Assembly: GCA_965199555.1 (NCBI GenBank)
Contig: CBDASJ010000006.1
Location: forward strand, 310,001 to 374,000
DNA from: LMUY01 sp965199555
GTDB lineage: Bacteria > Pseudomonadota > Alphaproteobacteria > Acetobacterales > Acetobacteraceae
Direction of reading: 5' to 3'
Length of the DNA: 64,000 nucleotides
The translations under genes were made by a program, and so were the position numbers. The notes under the pieces were generated by a model. It was not told the DNA's origin. It ran no database searches and saw only the letters and a program-made list of their open reading frames with translations. Within the stretch, counting starts at the first letter, position 1. The number at the start of each line of letters is the position of its first letter. Shown here one piece after another: positions 18,463-24,967 of the stretch.

Positions 18463-18848
18463 ATGGTTTACCGGTTCGCCTTCGCCGTTGCTGTCCTGGC
18501 TCATGTTCCTGCCAAGGCGCAGCCCAGCACCTTCAACGCGATCGCCATCGACAGCGACGTGGCTGGCGCGCCAGGGGACGGCAGCTACGGTCTCGGGCAG
18601 GGCGCGACGGTTGCGGAGGCAGCACGCATCGCCATGAGCAACTGCCGGTTGGGCGGACATGGGCTTGCGAGGTGAAGGTCACCTTCCAGCGGTGTGCGGC
18701 TTACGCTGCATCGCGGGTGACGTCAGGGGTGGGCACCGGACCCAGCGTGCCCGATGCGGTGGATCAAGCGCGCACCACGTGTGGCGACGCGTCATGCCGG
18801 CTCGTCGTAGCCGACTGCGTGGCATCATCCCTGCTACCGCCCCGGTGA
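18463..18848 (+). pseudogene. DUF4189 secreted protein, frameshifted
   Basis: The first frame (ATG 18463) gives a signal peptide (FAFAVAVLAHVPAKA) and the first DUF4189 half (STFNAIAIDSD, GATVAEAARIAMSNCRLGG), then stops at 18675. A different frame continues at the same point with WACEVKVTFQRC, GTGPSVPDAVDQARTTC and CRLVVADC to 18848. DUF4189 proteins are small exported proteins with two such half-repeats, each with paired cysteines. A one-base change around 18655-18665 separates the halves. The gene is broken or carries a sequencing error. Confidence 0.7.
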
Positions 18849-18932
18849 AGCGGACGAACGCCGCAGGGCCGCTGCGACCCCGCCTCTGCCCTCGCCCTTC
18901 CCGGCCACCTGCGCTCATGCGACCGTCGCGGG

Positions 18933-19304
18933 ATGCGAATAACTGTTCTCGCCTTAGCAATCCCGTTCACAGTGGCGGTGGGCGCCCGAGCCGCCGATCT
19001 CACCACAACGGAGCGCGACCAAATCGTCGCGCATGTGCGATCATGCTGGCCCCACAGCGAAGGCGCGATCCCAGCTGATACCCGCGTTGCCATATCCATC
19101 GTAACAGAAGCAGACGGCACGGCTCTCGATGCCACCGGCGTGGTATCCGCGTCCAGCATCCTGGCCGGCGGATACGGCGCTGCACAACGCGCTCTGTCCG
19201 CTCAAGCGCGACAGGCGGTGCTTGATCCAAAATGCAGATTGCTGCCCATGCCCGCCCGGCTGCTTAGACATCGGCAAAGTTTCACGCTGACGTTCGGACC
19301 TTGA
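18933..19304 (+). CDS. Exported protein with TolA/TonB C-terminal-like domain
   Basis: A 123-residue protein with a signal peptide (ITVLALAIPFTVAVGARA, cleavage near residue 20) and a domain resembling the C-terminal domain of TolA (TERDQIVAHVRSCWPHSEGA, SIVTEADGTALDAT, QARQAVLDPKCRLLP). In TolA this domain bridges the inner membrane to Pal/TolB in the periplasm. Here it stands alone without the membrane helix and long linker, so it is not TolA itself. The last 48 bases of the gene are repeated at 21705-21752, next to tRNA-Glu, showing that a second copy once existed there. Confidence 0.6.
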   Translation: MRITVLALAIPFTVAVGARAADLTTTERDQIVAHVRSCWPHSEGAIPADTRVAISIVTEADGTALDATGVVSASSILAGGYGAAQRALSAQARQAVLDPKCRLLPMPARLLRHRQSFTLTFGP

Positions 19305-19358
19305 TCGCCTCGTCGAGCGACTGAAATGCGAGTGATCAGCTTCGGCCCCCTGTAGGGG
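19257..19358. repeat. Copy 1 of a 103-bp duplicated segment with decayed tRNA-Glu 3' end
   Basis: This segment aligns without gaps to 21705-21806 (constant offset 2448; about 17 mismatches by my count). It covers the last codons and stop of the TolA-like gene, the spacer, and bases matching the 3' end of tRNA-Glu. The tRNA similarity fades after 19358. The remaining bases to 19606 hold no gene that I can support. Confidence 0.8.
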
Positions 19359-19606
19359 ACTATAAAGTAAACAACTGGTCACCCACTGTAACTGAACGCT
19401 GATTCTGGCCTTCTTCTGCCTCGAAACCGAATCTGTGTCACAGGCCTGTAGCACAGACCGCCTCGGATGCCACGCCCAGGAGAGTGAATTCCTGTCCGTC
19501 CAAGGTGCGGTAAACAGACGAACGGCTCCGCTGCTGCGGGCTGGCGGCTTTGCAATACGGCTGGCTCCTGAGGCAGGCGTGCCTCGACGGGCCGGGTGGA
19601 GGTGGG

Positions 19607-20218
19607 ATGCTGATTCCAGGGGCCGGTGGCTTCTCTGCAGGAACGCCGGGCAGGCCGATGGCTCGGGAGGTGCTCGCCCCCTGGCTGGTCGACCTTACCG
19701 GGCGTCCGATTTACGTGCCGGTGCCAATCTGGCCCGTATTCCGGCGCACAAGTCGTGCCGGTGCCTCAGTCGCGCCAACCCTGGTGGCGGCCGTGCCCGG
19801 CACGCCTTGGACAATCGAGCCGGGCGCGCTCAGCCACATCTACAACCGGCATTCCGACGGTGCCCGAACTCGCGCACTTGCGGAGGTGGCGGCTGACCCG
19901 TTGCGGCTGACGCGGTATACGACGACCGGCTACTTCTTCCCGCAATACTCGACGATGCCGGCCATCATTGGGCTTCTGTCAGACATATACGACGCGGTCG
20001 GCCCTGATGACATCAGCCCGAACAGGTTCGGTGACTTGGCGGTCGTGGCGGGTGCTCTATACGCCCAGGAAACCACGATGAAGCAGACGATCCCCATCCT
20101 TATCGGCCTGAACGGCCTCCATGGCAGCCCGACGAATCAGGCCGTGGTGCTGCTAAAATCGAATAACTCGGTCAGTACCATGTATCCGGTCGGCAACGTG
20201 CGACCCTACGTGCCATGA
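19607..20218 (+). CDS. Unknown protein, first gene of a coupled pair
   Basis: A 203-residue protein without homology that I recognise. The ATG 19607 is preceded by GGAGG at good spacing; a TTG at 19550 would extend it. The N-terminal part is Gly/Pro-rich (IPGAGGFSAGTPGRPM) and the remainder looks globular: a W-T-I-E-P-G-A-L stretch, then HIYNRH (77-82), RYTTTGYFFPQYSTMP and a C-terminal beta-rich region. The HxxxRH pattern following a short linker recalls the toxin modules of polymorphic-toxin C-termini, but no catalytic fold can be identified. It overlaps the next gene by 4 bases (ATGA), so the products are probably partners. Confidence 0.55.
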   Translation: MLIPGAGGFSAGTPGRPMAREVLAPWLVDLTGRPIYVPVPIWPVFRRTSRAGASVAPTLVAAVPGTPWTIEPGALSHIYNRHSDGARTRALAEVAADPLRLTRYTTTGYFFPQYSTMPAIIGLLSDIYDAVGPDDISPNRFGDLAVVAGALYAQETTMKQTIPILIGLNGLHGSPTNQAVVLLKSNNSVSTMYPVGNVRPYVP

Positions 20219-21123
20219 CACGGCTTACATCCCTGTCGATACCCGGCTTCGACGCAGCCAGGGAGGTCGTCGTCGACTTCGACATGGACGGCCTCGGACG
20301 CCATGTAGCGGTTCTCAGGAGTGCAGACGGCACGCGGGCGGTGACGGAGCAAGGCGAACTCAGCCTGCCGCCCAAGGCGGCGCACCGGGTCGGCACGGCT
20401 CGGCTGCTACCCGGTGACCGCGTCCTGGTCGACCCCGTGGCACCTGTTACCGATGCGGCCAGCGAGAGCTGCGGCATCGTCTCGGCTGACTGTTTCGAGG
20501 TGGGCTCCTTCGGGGTGCCGCATGACATGTTCACCGCCGGGGACTGGGCCTTCACGACCTATGACGAGACTACAATGCTGTCCGTCAGGGAGCCGTCGTT
20601 CGAGGCAGACGTCGTCACCGTATTCAGTGGCGCGAGCGGCTGCCGCCTGTTCGGATTATCCGATATCCTGGCCCGCCGTAGGGAGGAGCCGGATGCCTAC
20701 GCGGTGACCGCCGGCTGCGCCACGCGGGCCGGCGAGTTCACCTTTGTCGCGTTCGGCTCGGTGTGGCTTTGGACGCTCAATGCCGGCAGCCGCACCTACC
20801 GTGCCGTGCAGCCGCAGGTGACGTTCGAGGACTCCGAGGAGGTCGAGGCGCTGGCGGTGGATGGTCCTGCGGCCGTACTGATGTTCGCTCGCCGGGACGG
20901 CCTGGAGCTTGCCTGGGCAGACCGTGGAACGGGTGAATGCCTGCGGCGAGAAAGCGTTCCGCTCGCCACCCTGGCCGACTACGTGGAGGAGCCGGTCTGG
21001 CAGCGGCCGGCCGGCAACTGGGGATTGAACGCCCGGGTGCGCGGCATGGACGGAGGGCGGTTCCTCCTATATCTACCGCGACGGGTTCTGCTGCTGGAAA
21101 CGACTGCGACGGTCACTGCCTGA
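20215..21123 (+). CDS. Unknown protein, second gene of a coupled pair
   Basis: A 302-residue acidic soluble protein with no signal peptide or membrane segment and a regular beta-rich pattern (HVAVLRSADGTRAV, DYVEEPVWQRP, GGRFLLYLPRRVLLLE). This is compatible with a beta-propeller-like or layered-beta fold, but no family is recognised. It begins inside the stop codon of the preceding gene (ATGA). In a toxin-immunity reading it would be the acidic immunity or binding partner. Located inside the accessory block between the duplicated segment and an IS630 remnant. Confidence 0.6.
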   Translation: MTRLTSLSIPGFDAAREVVVDFDMDGLGRHVAVLRSADGTRAVTEQGELSLPPKAAHRVGTARLLPGDRVLVDPVAPVTDAASESCGIVSADCFEVGSFGVPHDMFTAGDWAFTTYDETTMLSVREPSFEADVVTVFSGASGCRLFGLSDILARRREEPDAYAVTAGCATRAGEFTFVAFGSVWLWTLNAGSRTYRAVQPQVTFEDSEEVEALAVDGPAAVLMFARRDGLELAWADRGTGECLRRESVPLATLADYVEEPVWQRPAGNWGLNARVRGMDGGRFLLYLPRRVLLLETTATVTA

Positions 21124-21315
21124 CTGCGGTACGTGGTGGGACGATTATTGTAGAAAACCAGTCCAGTGCTCCTGCCCTTGTGCACCCTTCTCGGCCCGCA
21201 GCTGGGATAGCGGCTGTTTGCGATCGGGAGAGCAACTGAACTGGCCGCAGCTGACATTGCTCGTCGCTAGAGCACGTCCTCATCGAGCCGAGTCGAGACG
21301 CTGCCCGACGCGGCC

Positions 21316-21704
21316 GTGATCTGATTCACCGTGTTTGCTGGGTTGGAGGCCAGCGGTGATGGCCAATGCATACGGGGATGATCTACGCCGTCGGGTGATC
21401 GCAGCTGTGGATGGCGGGATGTGGCGTAGCGCCGCGATCTTCATCGACGAGAGCGGGGCCAACACCAAGATGGCTCGGCTGCGCGGACGGGCACCGCGTG
21501 GCGAGCGCTGCCGGGCCGCGGTGCCCGTCCGCTCACTGGAAGACGACGACTTTGTGGGCGCGCTGCGCCTGCACGGCATGACTGCGCCCATGGTGCTGGA
21601 CGGCCCGATGAACGGGCCGGCCTTCCTGGCCTATGTCGAGCAGGTGCTGGTGCCCACGCTGGCACCGGGCGAGACGGTGATCATGGACAATGCCAATGCC
21701 CATG
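21316..21704 (+). mobile_element. IS630-family element, internally deleted
   Basis: It starts at the recognisable IS630 end (GTGATCTGATTCACCGTG) shared with the remnant at 17844-17985. It ends where the TolA-like 3' fragment begins, so the right end of the IS is missing. Only one incomplete transposase frame is inside. Confidence 0.75.
21359..21704 (+). pseudogene. IS630 transposase with internal deletion and lost C-terminus
   Basis: The N-terminal helix-turn-helix start (MANAYGDDLRRRVIAAVDGG) is joined directly to the catalytic half (IFIDESGANTKMARLRGRAP, PMVLDGPMNGPAFLAYVEQV, VIMDNANAH). In intact IS630 transposases these parts are separated by more than 100 residues. The first (DES) and second (MDN) catalytic Asp regions are present, while the final Glu region is lost at the junction near 21704. 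It cannot be active. Confidence 0.75.
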
Positions 21705-21752
21705 CGGCTGCTTGGACATCGGCAAAGTTTCGCGTTGACGTTCGGTCCTTGA
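21705..21752 (+). pseudogene. 3' scrap of a second TolA-like gene
   Basis: Codons from 21705 to the TGA at 21750-21752 read RLLGHRQSFALTFGP, nearly the same as the last residues of the gene at 18933-19304 (RLLRHRQSFTLTFGP). Only the end survives, cut by the IS630 element. Confidence 0.7.
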
Positions 21753-21806
21753 CCGCCTCGTCACGCAACTGAAACGTTGGCGATCAGCTTTGGCGTCCCG
21801 TAGGGG
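21705..21806. repeat. Copy 2 of the 103-bp duplicated segment, including the tRNA-Glu 3' end
   Basis: Gap-free counterpart of 19257-19358. This copy is joined to the intact tRNA-Glu gene, so it is the original location. Confidence 0.8.
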
Positions 21807-21866
21807 ATTCGAACCCCTGTTACCGCCGTGAGAGGGCGGTGTCCTAGGCCTCTAGACGAACAGGAC
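21791..21866 (-). tRNA. tRNA-Glu (CTC)
   Basis: A 76-base cloverleaf on the minus strand from 21866: GTCCTGT acceptor, D-arm with CTAGAGGCCTAG, anticodon loop CTCTCAC (anticodon CTC), T-arm CAGGGGTTCGAATCCCCT and an encoded CCA at 21791-21793. It marks the right edge of the accessory block. Part of its 3' end is repeated at 19340-19358. Confidence 0.93.
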
Positions 21867-21882
21867 GTGGCCGGGCGCTGCC

Positions 21883-22074
21883 TTAGGACGAACGGGGCGG
21901 CTTCGCAAGCCTGTCTGTCGCGGATTGCCGGGCAAGGGCGGCGGCGCGTCGCCCGGTGCGGCAGGCGTCGGAGCAATAACGGACCTCGGCCCAATTCCGT
22001 GCCCATTTGCGCCGCCAGGTGAACGGGCGGCCGCAGGCGGCGCAGGGCTTTTGCGGCAGGTCGGGCCGGATCAC
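21883..22074 (-). CDS. DUF2256 zinc-ribbon-like protein
   Basis: A 63-residue protein of the DUF2256 family. The signatures are CAACGRPFTWRRKWARNW and YCSDACR, which give two CxxC-type pairs likely to bind zinc. Its role is unknown; relatives are sometimes found near photolyase/cryptochrome genes. The GTG start at 22074-22072 overlaps the stop of the upstream gene by 4 bases (GTGA), so the two are translated together. Confidence 0.85.
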   Translation of the reverse strand: MIRPDLPQKPCAACGRPFTWRRKWARNWAEVRYCSDACRTGRRAAALARQSATDRLAKPPRSS

Positions 22075-22340
22075 CGCGCCAAACCGATCCGGCCCACCAC
22101 CTGGCCCGACCGCGGGTCCAGCAGCAGGGTGCGGTCCGGGCCGCCGCCTTGCAGCAGGATGGCCAGCCGGTCGCCGGTCGAGCCCAACGCCACCATGTGC
22201 GTCCCCGCTGGCTCATCCAGCACGAGTGCGGCCTGTGCCGCCGGTGCGGACAAGCGCCGCACCACCGTGATCGCGAGCGTGGCCACGCCGAGCACGATCA
22301 GCACCCCCATCACGATCACCGCCGTCAGCATCGCCTTCAT
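22071..22340 (-). CDS. Small membrane protein, DUF6476-like
   Basis: An 89-residue protein with one N-terminal transmembrane helix (about 4-27: LTAVIVMGVLIVLGVATLAI) and a small beta-rich domain that ends in LLLDPRSGQVVGRIGLAR. This layout matches the alphaproteobacterial DUF6476 proteins. Function is unknown. It is divergent from rluD with about 40-50 bases between them and overlaps the DUF2256 gene. Confidence 0.7.
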   Translation of the reverse strand: MKAMLTAVIVMGVLIVLGVATLAITVVRRLSAPAAQAALVLDEPAGTHMVALGSTGDRLAILLQGGGPDRTLLLDPRSGQVVGRIGLAR

Positions 22341-22388
22341 GTGCACCTCATCTCGCCTCGCCTGCCCCGGCACGCTATGTCGGCTGCC

Positions 22389-23387
22389 ATGAGCGATCCG
22401 CCAAATGGCGCCTGGAGCCTCCTCGCCGGGCCGGCGGATGCCGGGCTTCGATTGGACCGGTTCCTCACGGACCGAATCGGCGCCTTGTCCCGCTCCCGCA
22501 TCAAAAGCCTGATCCAGGACGGACATGCCCGGACGGAGGACCAGGTCACCACCGACCCGGCGGCTTTGGTGCACCCGGGCTGGCGATACGTCGTGCAGCC
22601 GCCGCCTCCCCTGCCTGCCCGACCGCAGCCGCAGGCGATCCCGCTGGCCATCCTGTTCGAGGATGCCGACCTGCTGGTGCTGGACAAGCCGGCCGGGCTG
22701 GTCGTGCACCCGGCGGCGGGCAACCAGGACGGCACGCTGGTCAACGCGCTGCTGGCGCATTGCGGCGACAGCCTGCCCGGCATCGGTGGCGAGAAGCGGC
22801 CCGGCATCGTGCATCGCCTGGACAAGGACACGTCCGGCGTGATGGTGGTCGCCAAGACCGACTCGGCCATGGCCGCCTTGGCGGAGGCATTCGCCACCCG
22901 CAACTTGGAGCGGTCATACCTCGCGCTGTGCTGGGGCGTGCCGTCACCGGTGGCGGGGGAGATCGAGGGCGCCATCGGGCGTGATCCCCGTGACCGCAAA
23001 CGCATGGCCGTGGTCGCCCGCGGCGGCAAGGCGGCGCTCACCCGGTATCGCGTGGCGAAGACGTGGCACGGCGCGGCGACCCTGGCCGAATGCCGGTTGG
23101 CCACCGGGCGGACCCATCAGATCCGGGTGCACCTGGCGCATGCCAAGCACCCGATCGTCGGGGACCCAGTCTATCTTCGCCGGGTTCCGGCACATGCCAA
23201 GCTGCTCCCCCTCGCCGCGCGGGAGCAGTTGCTGGCCTTTCCCCGGCAGGCGCTGCATGCGGCCGTGCTTGGGTTTCGTCATCCTCGCACGGGGGCGGAT
23301 TTGCGGTTCGAGACGCCGCCGCCGGAGGATTTCCACCGTCTGCTCGTCGCCCTGGCGGCGTCACTGCAACCGCGACAGTTGCAATAA
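22389..23387 (+). CDS. rluD: Ribosomal large subunit pseudouridine synthase (RluD/RluC family)
   Basis: A 332-residue enzyme that converts uridines to pseudouridine in 23S rRNA. It has an N-terminal S4 RNA-binding domain (LRLDRFLTDRIGALSRSRIK) and the catalytic domain with HRLDKDTSGVMVVAK, in which the Asp is the nucleophile. A later motif is TGRTHQIRVHLAH. The ATG at 22377 would add four residues. In alphaproteobacteria this gene commonly precedes rpoH, as here. The RluD-type specificity (helix 69) is the usual assignment but RluC-like activity cannot be excluded. Confidence 0.9.
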   Translation: MSDPPNGAWSLLAGPADAGLRLDRFLTDRIGALSRSRIKSLIQDGHARTEDQVTTDPAALVHPGWRYVVQPPPPLPARPQPQAIPLAILFEDADLLVLDKPAGLVVHPAAGNQDGTLVNALLAHCGDSLPGIGGEKRPGIVHRLDKDTSGVMVVAKTDSAMAALAEAFATRNLERSYLALCWGVPSPVAGEIEGAIGRDPRDRKRMAVVARGGKAALTRYRVAKTWHGAATLAECRLATGRTHQIRVHLAHAKHPIVGDPVYLRRVPAHAKLLPLAAREQLLAFPRQALHAAVLGFRHPRTGADLRFETPPPEDFHRLLVALAASLQPRQLQ

Positions 23388-23389
23388 TC

Positions 23390-23418
23390 TTGACTGGACC
23401 AGCGCGGTCCTGTATAAC
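23390..23418 (+). promoter_or_regulatory. Strong sigma-70-type promoter of rpoH
   Basis: TTGACT (23390-23395), a 17-bp spacer and TATAAC (23413-23418), close to the E. coli consensus. It begins right after the rluD stop and predicts an rpoH leader of about 165 bases. Confidence 0.8.
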
Positions 23419-23592
23419 CTTGGACATGGATGCGCATCGCGCGGCGCCATTCTGTTGATCGCTGCCTCTGCGGGGGGTGATCGCCAGGACGTGAGGGGCC
23501 GGACTCGCATCAGCGCTTGGCCTGCACTGCAACCGGGATCAACCTTCGCCGTATTGGGTAGGTGTCCGGAGTGCGGACAAAAGGAGTCTATC

Positions 23593-24483
23593 ATGGCTGC
23601 TGCTGTGATCAACGTCGCGCCTGAGGGCAATCTGTCTCGCTACCTTCAGGAAATCCGCAAGTTTCCGATGCTTGCTCCCGATGAGGAGCTGTCGCTGTCC
23701 AAGGCGTGGCGCGACAGTGAGGATATGGATGCGGCGCATAAGCTTGTCACCTCCCACCTGCGGCTCGTCGCGAAAATAGCCATGGGCTATCGCGGCTACG
23801 GCTTGCCGGTTGGTGAGCTGATCAGCGAAGGCAATGTCGGGATGATGCAGGCGGTGAAGCGGTTCGATCCGGACCGTGGCTTCCGTTTGGCGACCTACGC
23901 CATGTGGTGGATCCGCGCCGCGATCCAGGAATACATCCTGCATAGTTGGTCCCTGGTGAAGATGGGCACGACCGCTGCGCAGAAGAAGCTGTTCTTCAAC
24001 CTGCGTCGGCTGAAGGGCCAGATGCAGGCCATCGAGGACGGCGATCTGAAGCCGGAACACGTGGCGAAGATCTCCCGCGTGTTGCAGGTCCCGGAGCAGG
24101 ACGTGGTGAGCATGAACCGCCGCCTGGCCGCACCCGACCACAGCCTGAACGCACCCGTGCGGGCGGACAGCGAGGGCGAGTGGCAGGACTGGTTGGTCGA
24201 CGATGCGCAAAGCCAGGAAGCTGACCTGGCCGACCGGGAGGAGTTGTCCGGCCGCAAGGCACTCCTGGGCAGCGCCTTGAAGACGTTGAACGAGCGTGAG
24301 CGTCACATCCTGATCGAGCGTCGCTTGAAGGACAATCCGACCACACTGGAAGAGCTTTCGCAGCAATATTCCATCTCGCGGGAGCGCGTGCGGCAGATCG
24401 AGGTTCGTGCGTTCGAAAAGCTGCAGAAGTCGATGAAGCAGCAAGTTGTCGAGCAGCGCCTGTCGTTGCCTATGGCGGCCTAG
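23593..24483 (+). CDS. rpoH: RNA polymerase heat-shock sigma factor RpoH (sigma-32)
   Basis: A 296-residue sigma factor. The region 2 core (about 50-115: LVTSHLRLVAKIAMGYRGYG, RFDPDRGFRLATYAMWWIR) is followed by the RpoH box QKKLFFNLR at residues 130-138, which separates it from RpoD. The region 4 helix-turn-helix is near the end (QQYSISRERVRQIEVRAFEKL). AAGGAG is at the right distance before the ATG 23593. It directs transcription of chaperone and protease genes, among them presumably hslVU at the start of this window. A long leader could take part in control at the RNA level. Confidence 0.97.
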   Translation: MAAAVINVAPEGNLSRYLQEIRKFPMLAPDEELSLSKAWRDSEDMDAAHKLVTSHLRLVAKIAMGYRGYGLPVGELISEGNVGMMQAVKRFDPDRGFRLATYAMWWIRAAIQEYILHSWSLVKMGTTAAQKKLFFNLRRLKGQMQAIEDGDLKPEHVAKISRVLQVPEQDVVSMNRRLAAPDHSLNAPVRADSEGEWQDWLVDDAQSQEADLADREELSGRKALLGSALKTLNERERHILIERRLKDNPTTLEELSQQYSISRERVRQIEVRAFEKLQKSMKQQVVEQRLSLPMAA

Positions 24484-24517
24484 CAACAAGACCGACTTCT
24501 GGCGAGCGGGTCAGCGT

Positions 24518-24967
24518 TCAGCTCTCCGCCGCGTCCGCCCACTCGGCTGCCAACGCTTCGCGCTCCTTCTTCAGGGCGCGAAGCGTTCTGTTTGACTTGG
24601 CATTCAGCGCAAATTGCGTGGCCAGTTCAGTTACCTGGGCGATGGACCAACCAGCGCCGCTGGCAACCCACGATAAGAGCGGACGGGTTGGGTCGCCCAG
24701 CAGATCCAACGCAGCGTCCAGCGACCCGCCTTGCTCCCACAGCAACCGGAGCGGCATGAATACCGTGGCGGCGCCCATCATGATCATGGCCCTGGCAATT
24801 GGCCGGGTTCGTCCCTGCGCCGTGGCATAGGTTATGAAACCGGGGCCGAGCAGAATGGCCAGCAGCACCGCCGTGCCCGGCGCCACTGCAGCGGCCACAC
24901 CGCACACCACTCCTTGCAGCCAGAACCACGAACGGCGTGGGGGTGCTGCGGCAGCCGCTTTAGCCAT
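24518..24967 (-). CDS. Unknown membrane protein, partner of the pseudokinase
   Basis: A 149-residue protein with two or three hydrophobic segments (about 13-55 and 58-75) and a soluble helical C-terminus rich in Lys, Arg and Glu (NRTLRALKKEREALAAEW). Its ATG shares one base with the TGA of the kinase-like gene (TGATG), so the two are translationally coupled and probably form a membrane complex. No known family. Confidence 0.75.
   Translation of the reverse strand: MAKAAAAAPPRRSWFWLQGVVCGVAAAVAPGTAVLLAILLGPGFITYATAQGRTRPIARAMIMMGAATVFMPLRLLWEQGGSLDAALDLLGDPTRPLLSWVASGAGWSIAQVTELATQFALNAKSNRTLRALKKEREALAAEWADAAES

Noticed and set aside
18933..19304. True TolA of the Tol-Pal system
   Set aside because: It lacks the N-terminal membrane helix and the long helical linker, and no tolQ, tolR, tolB or pal is adjacent.
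12856..21790. Prophage or conjugative element
   Set aside because: No integrase, capsid, portal, terminase, relaxase or type IV secretion gene is present; only IS elements and orphan genes.
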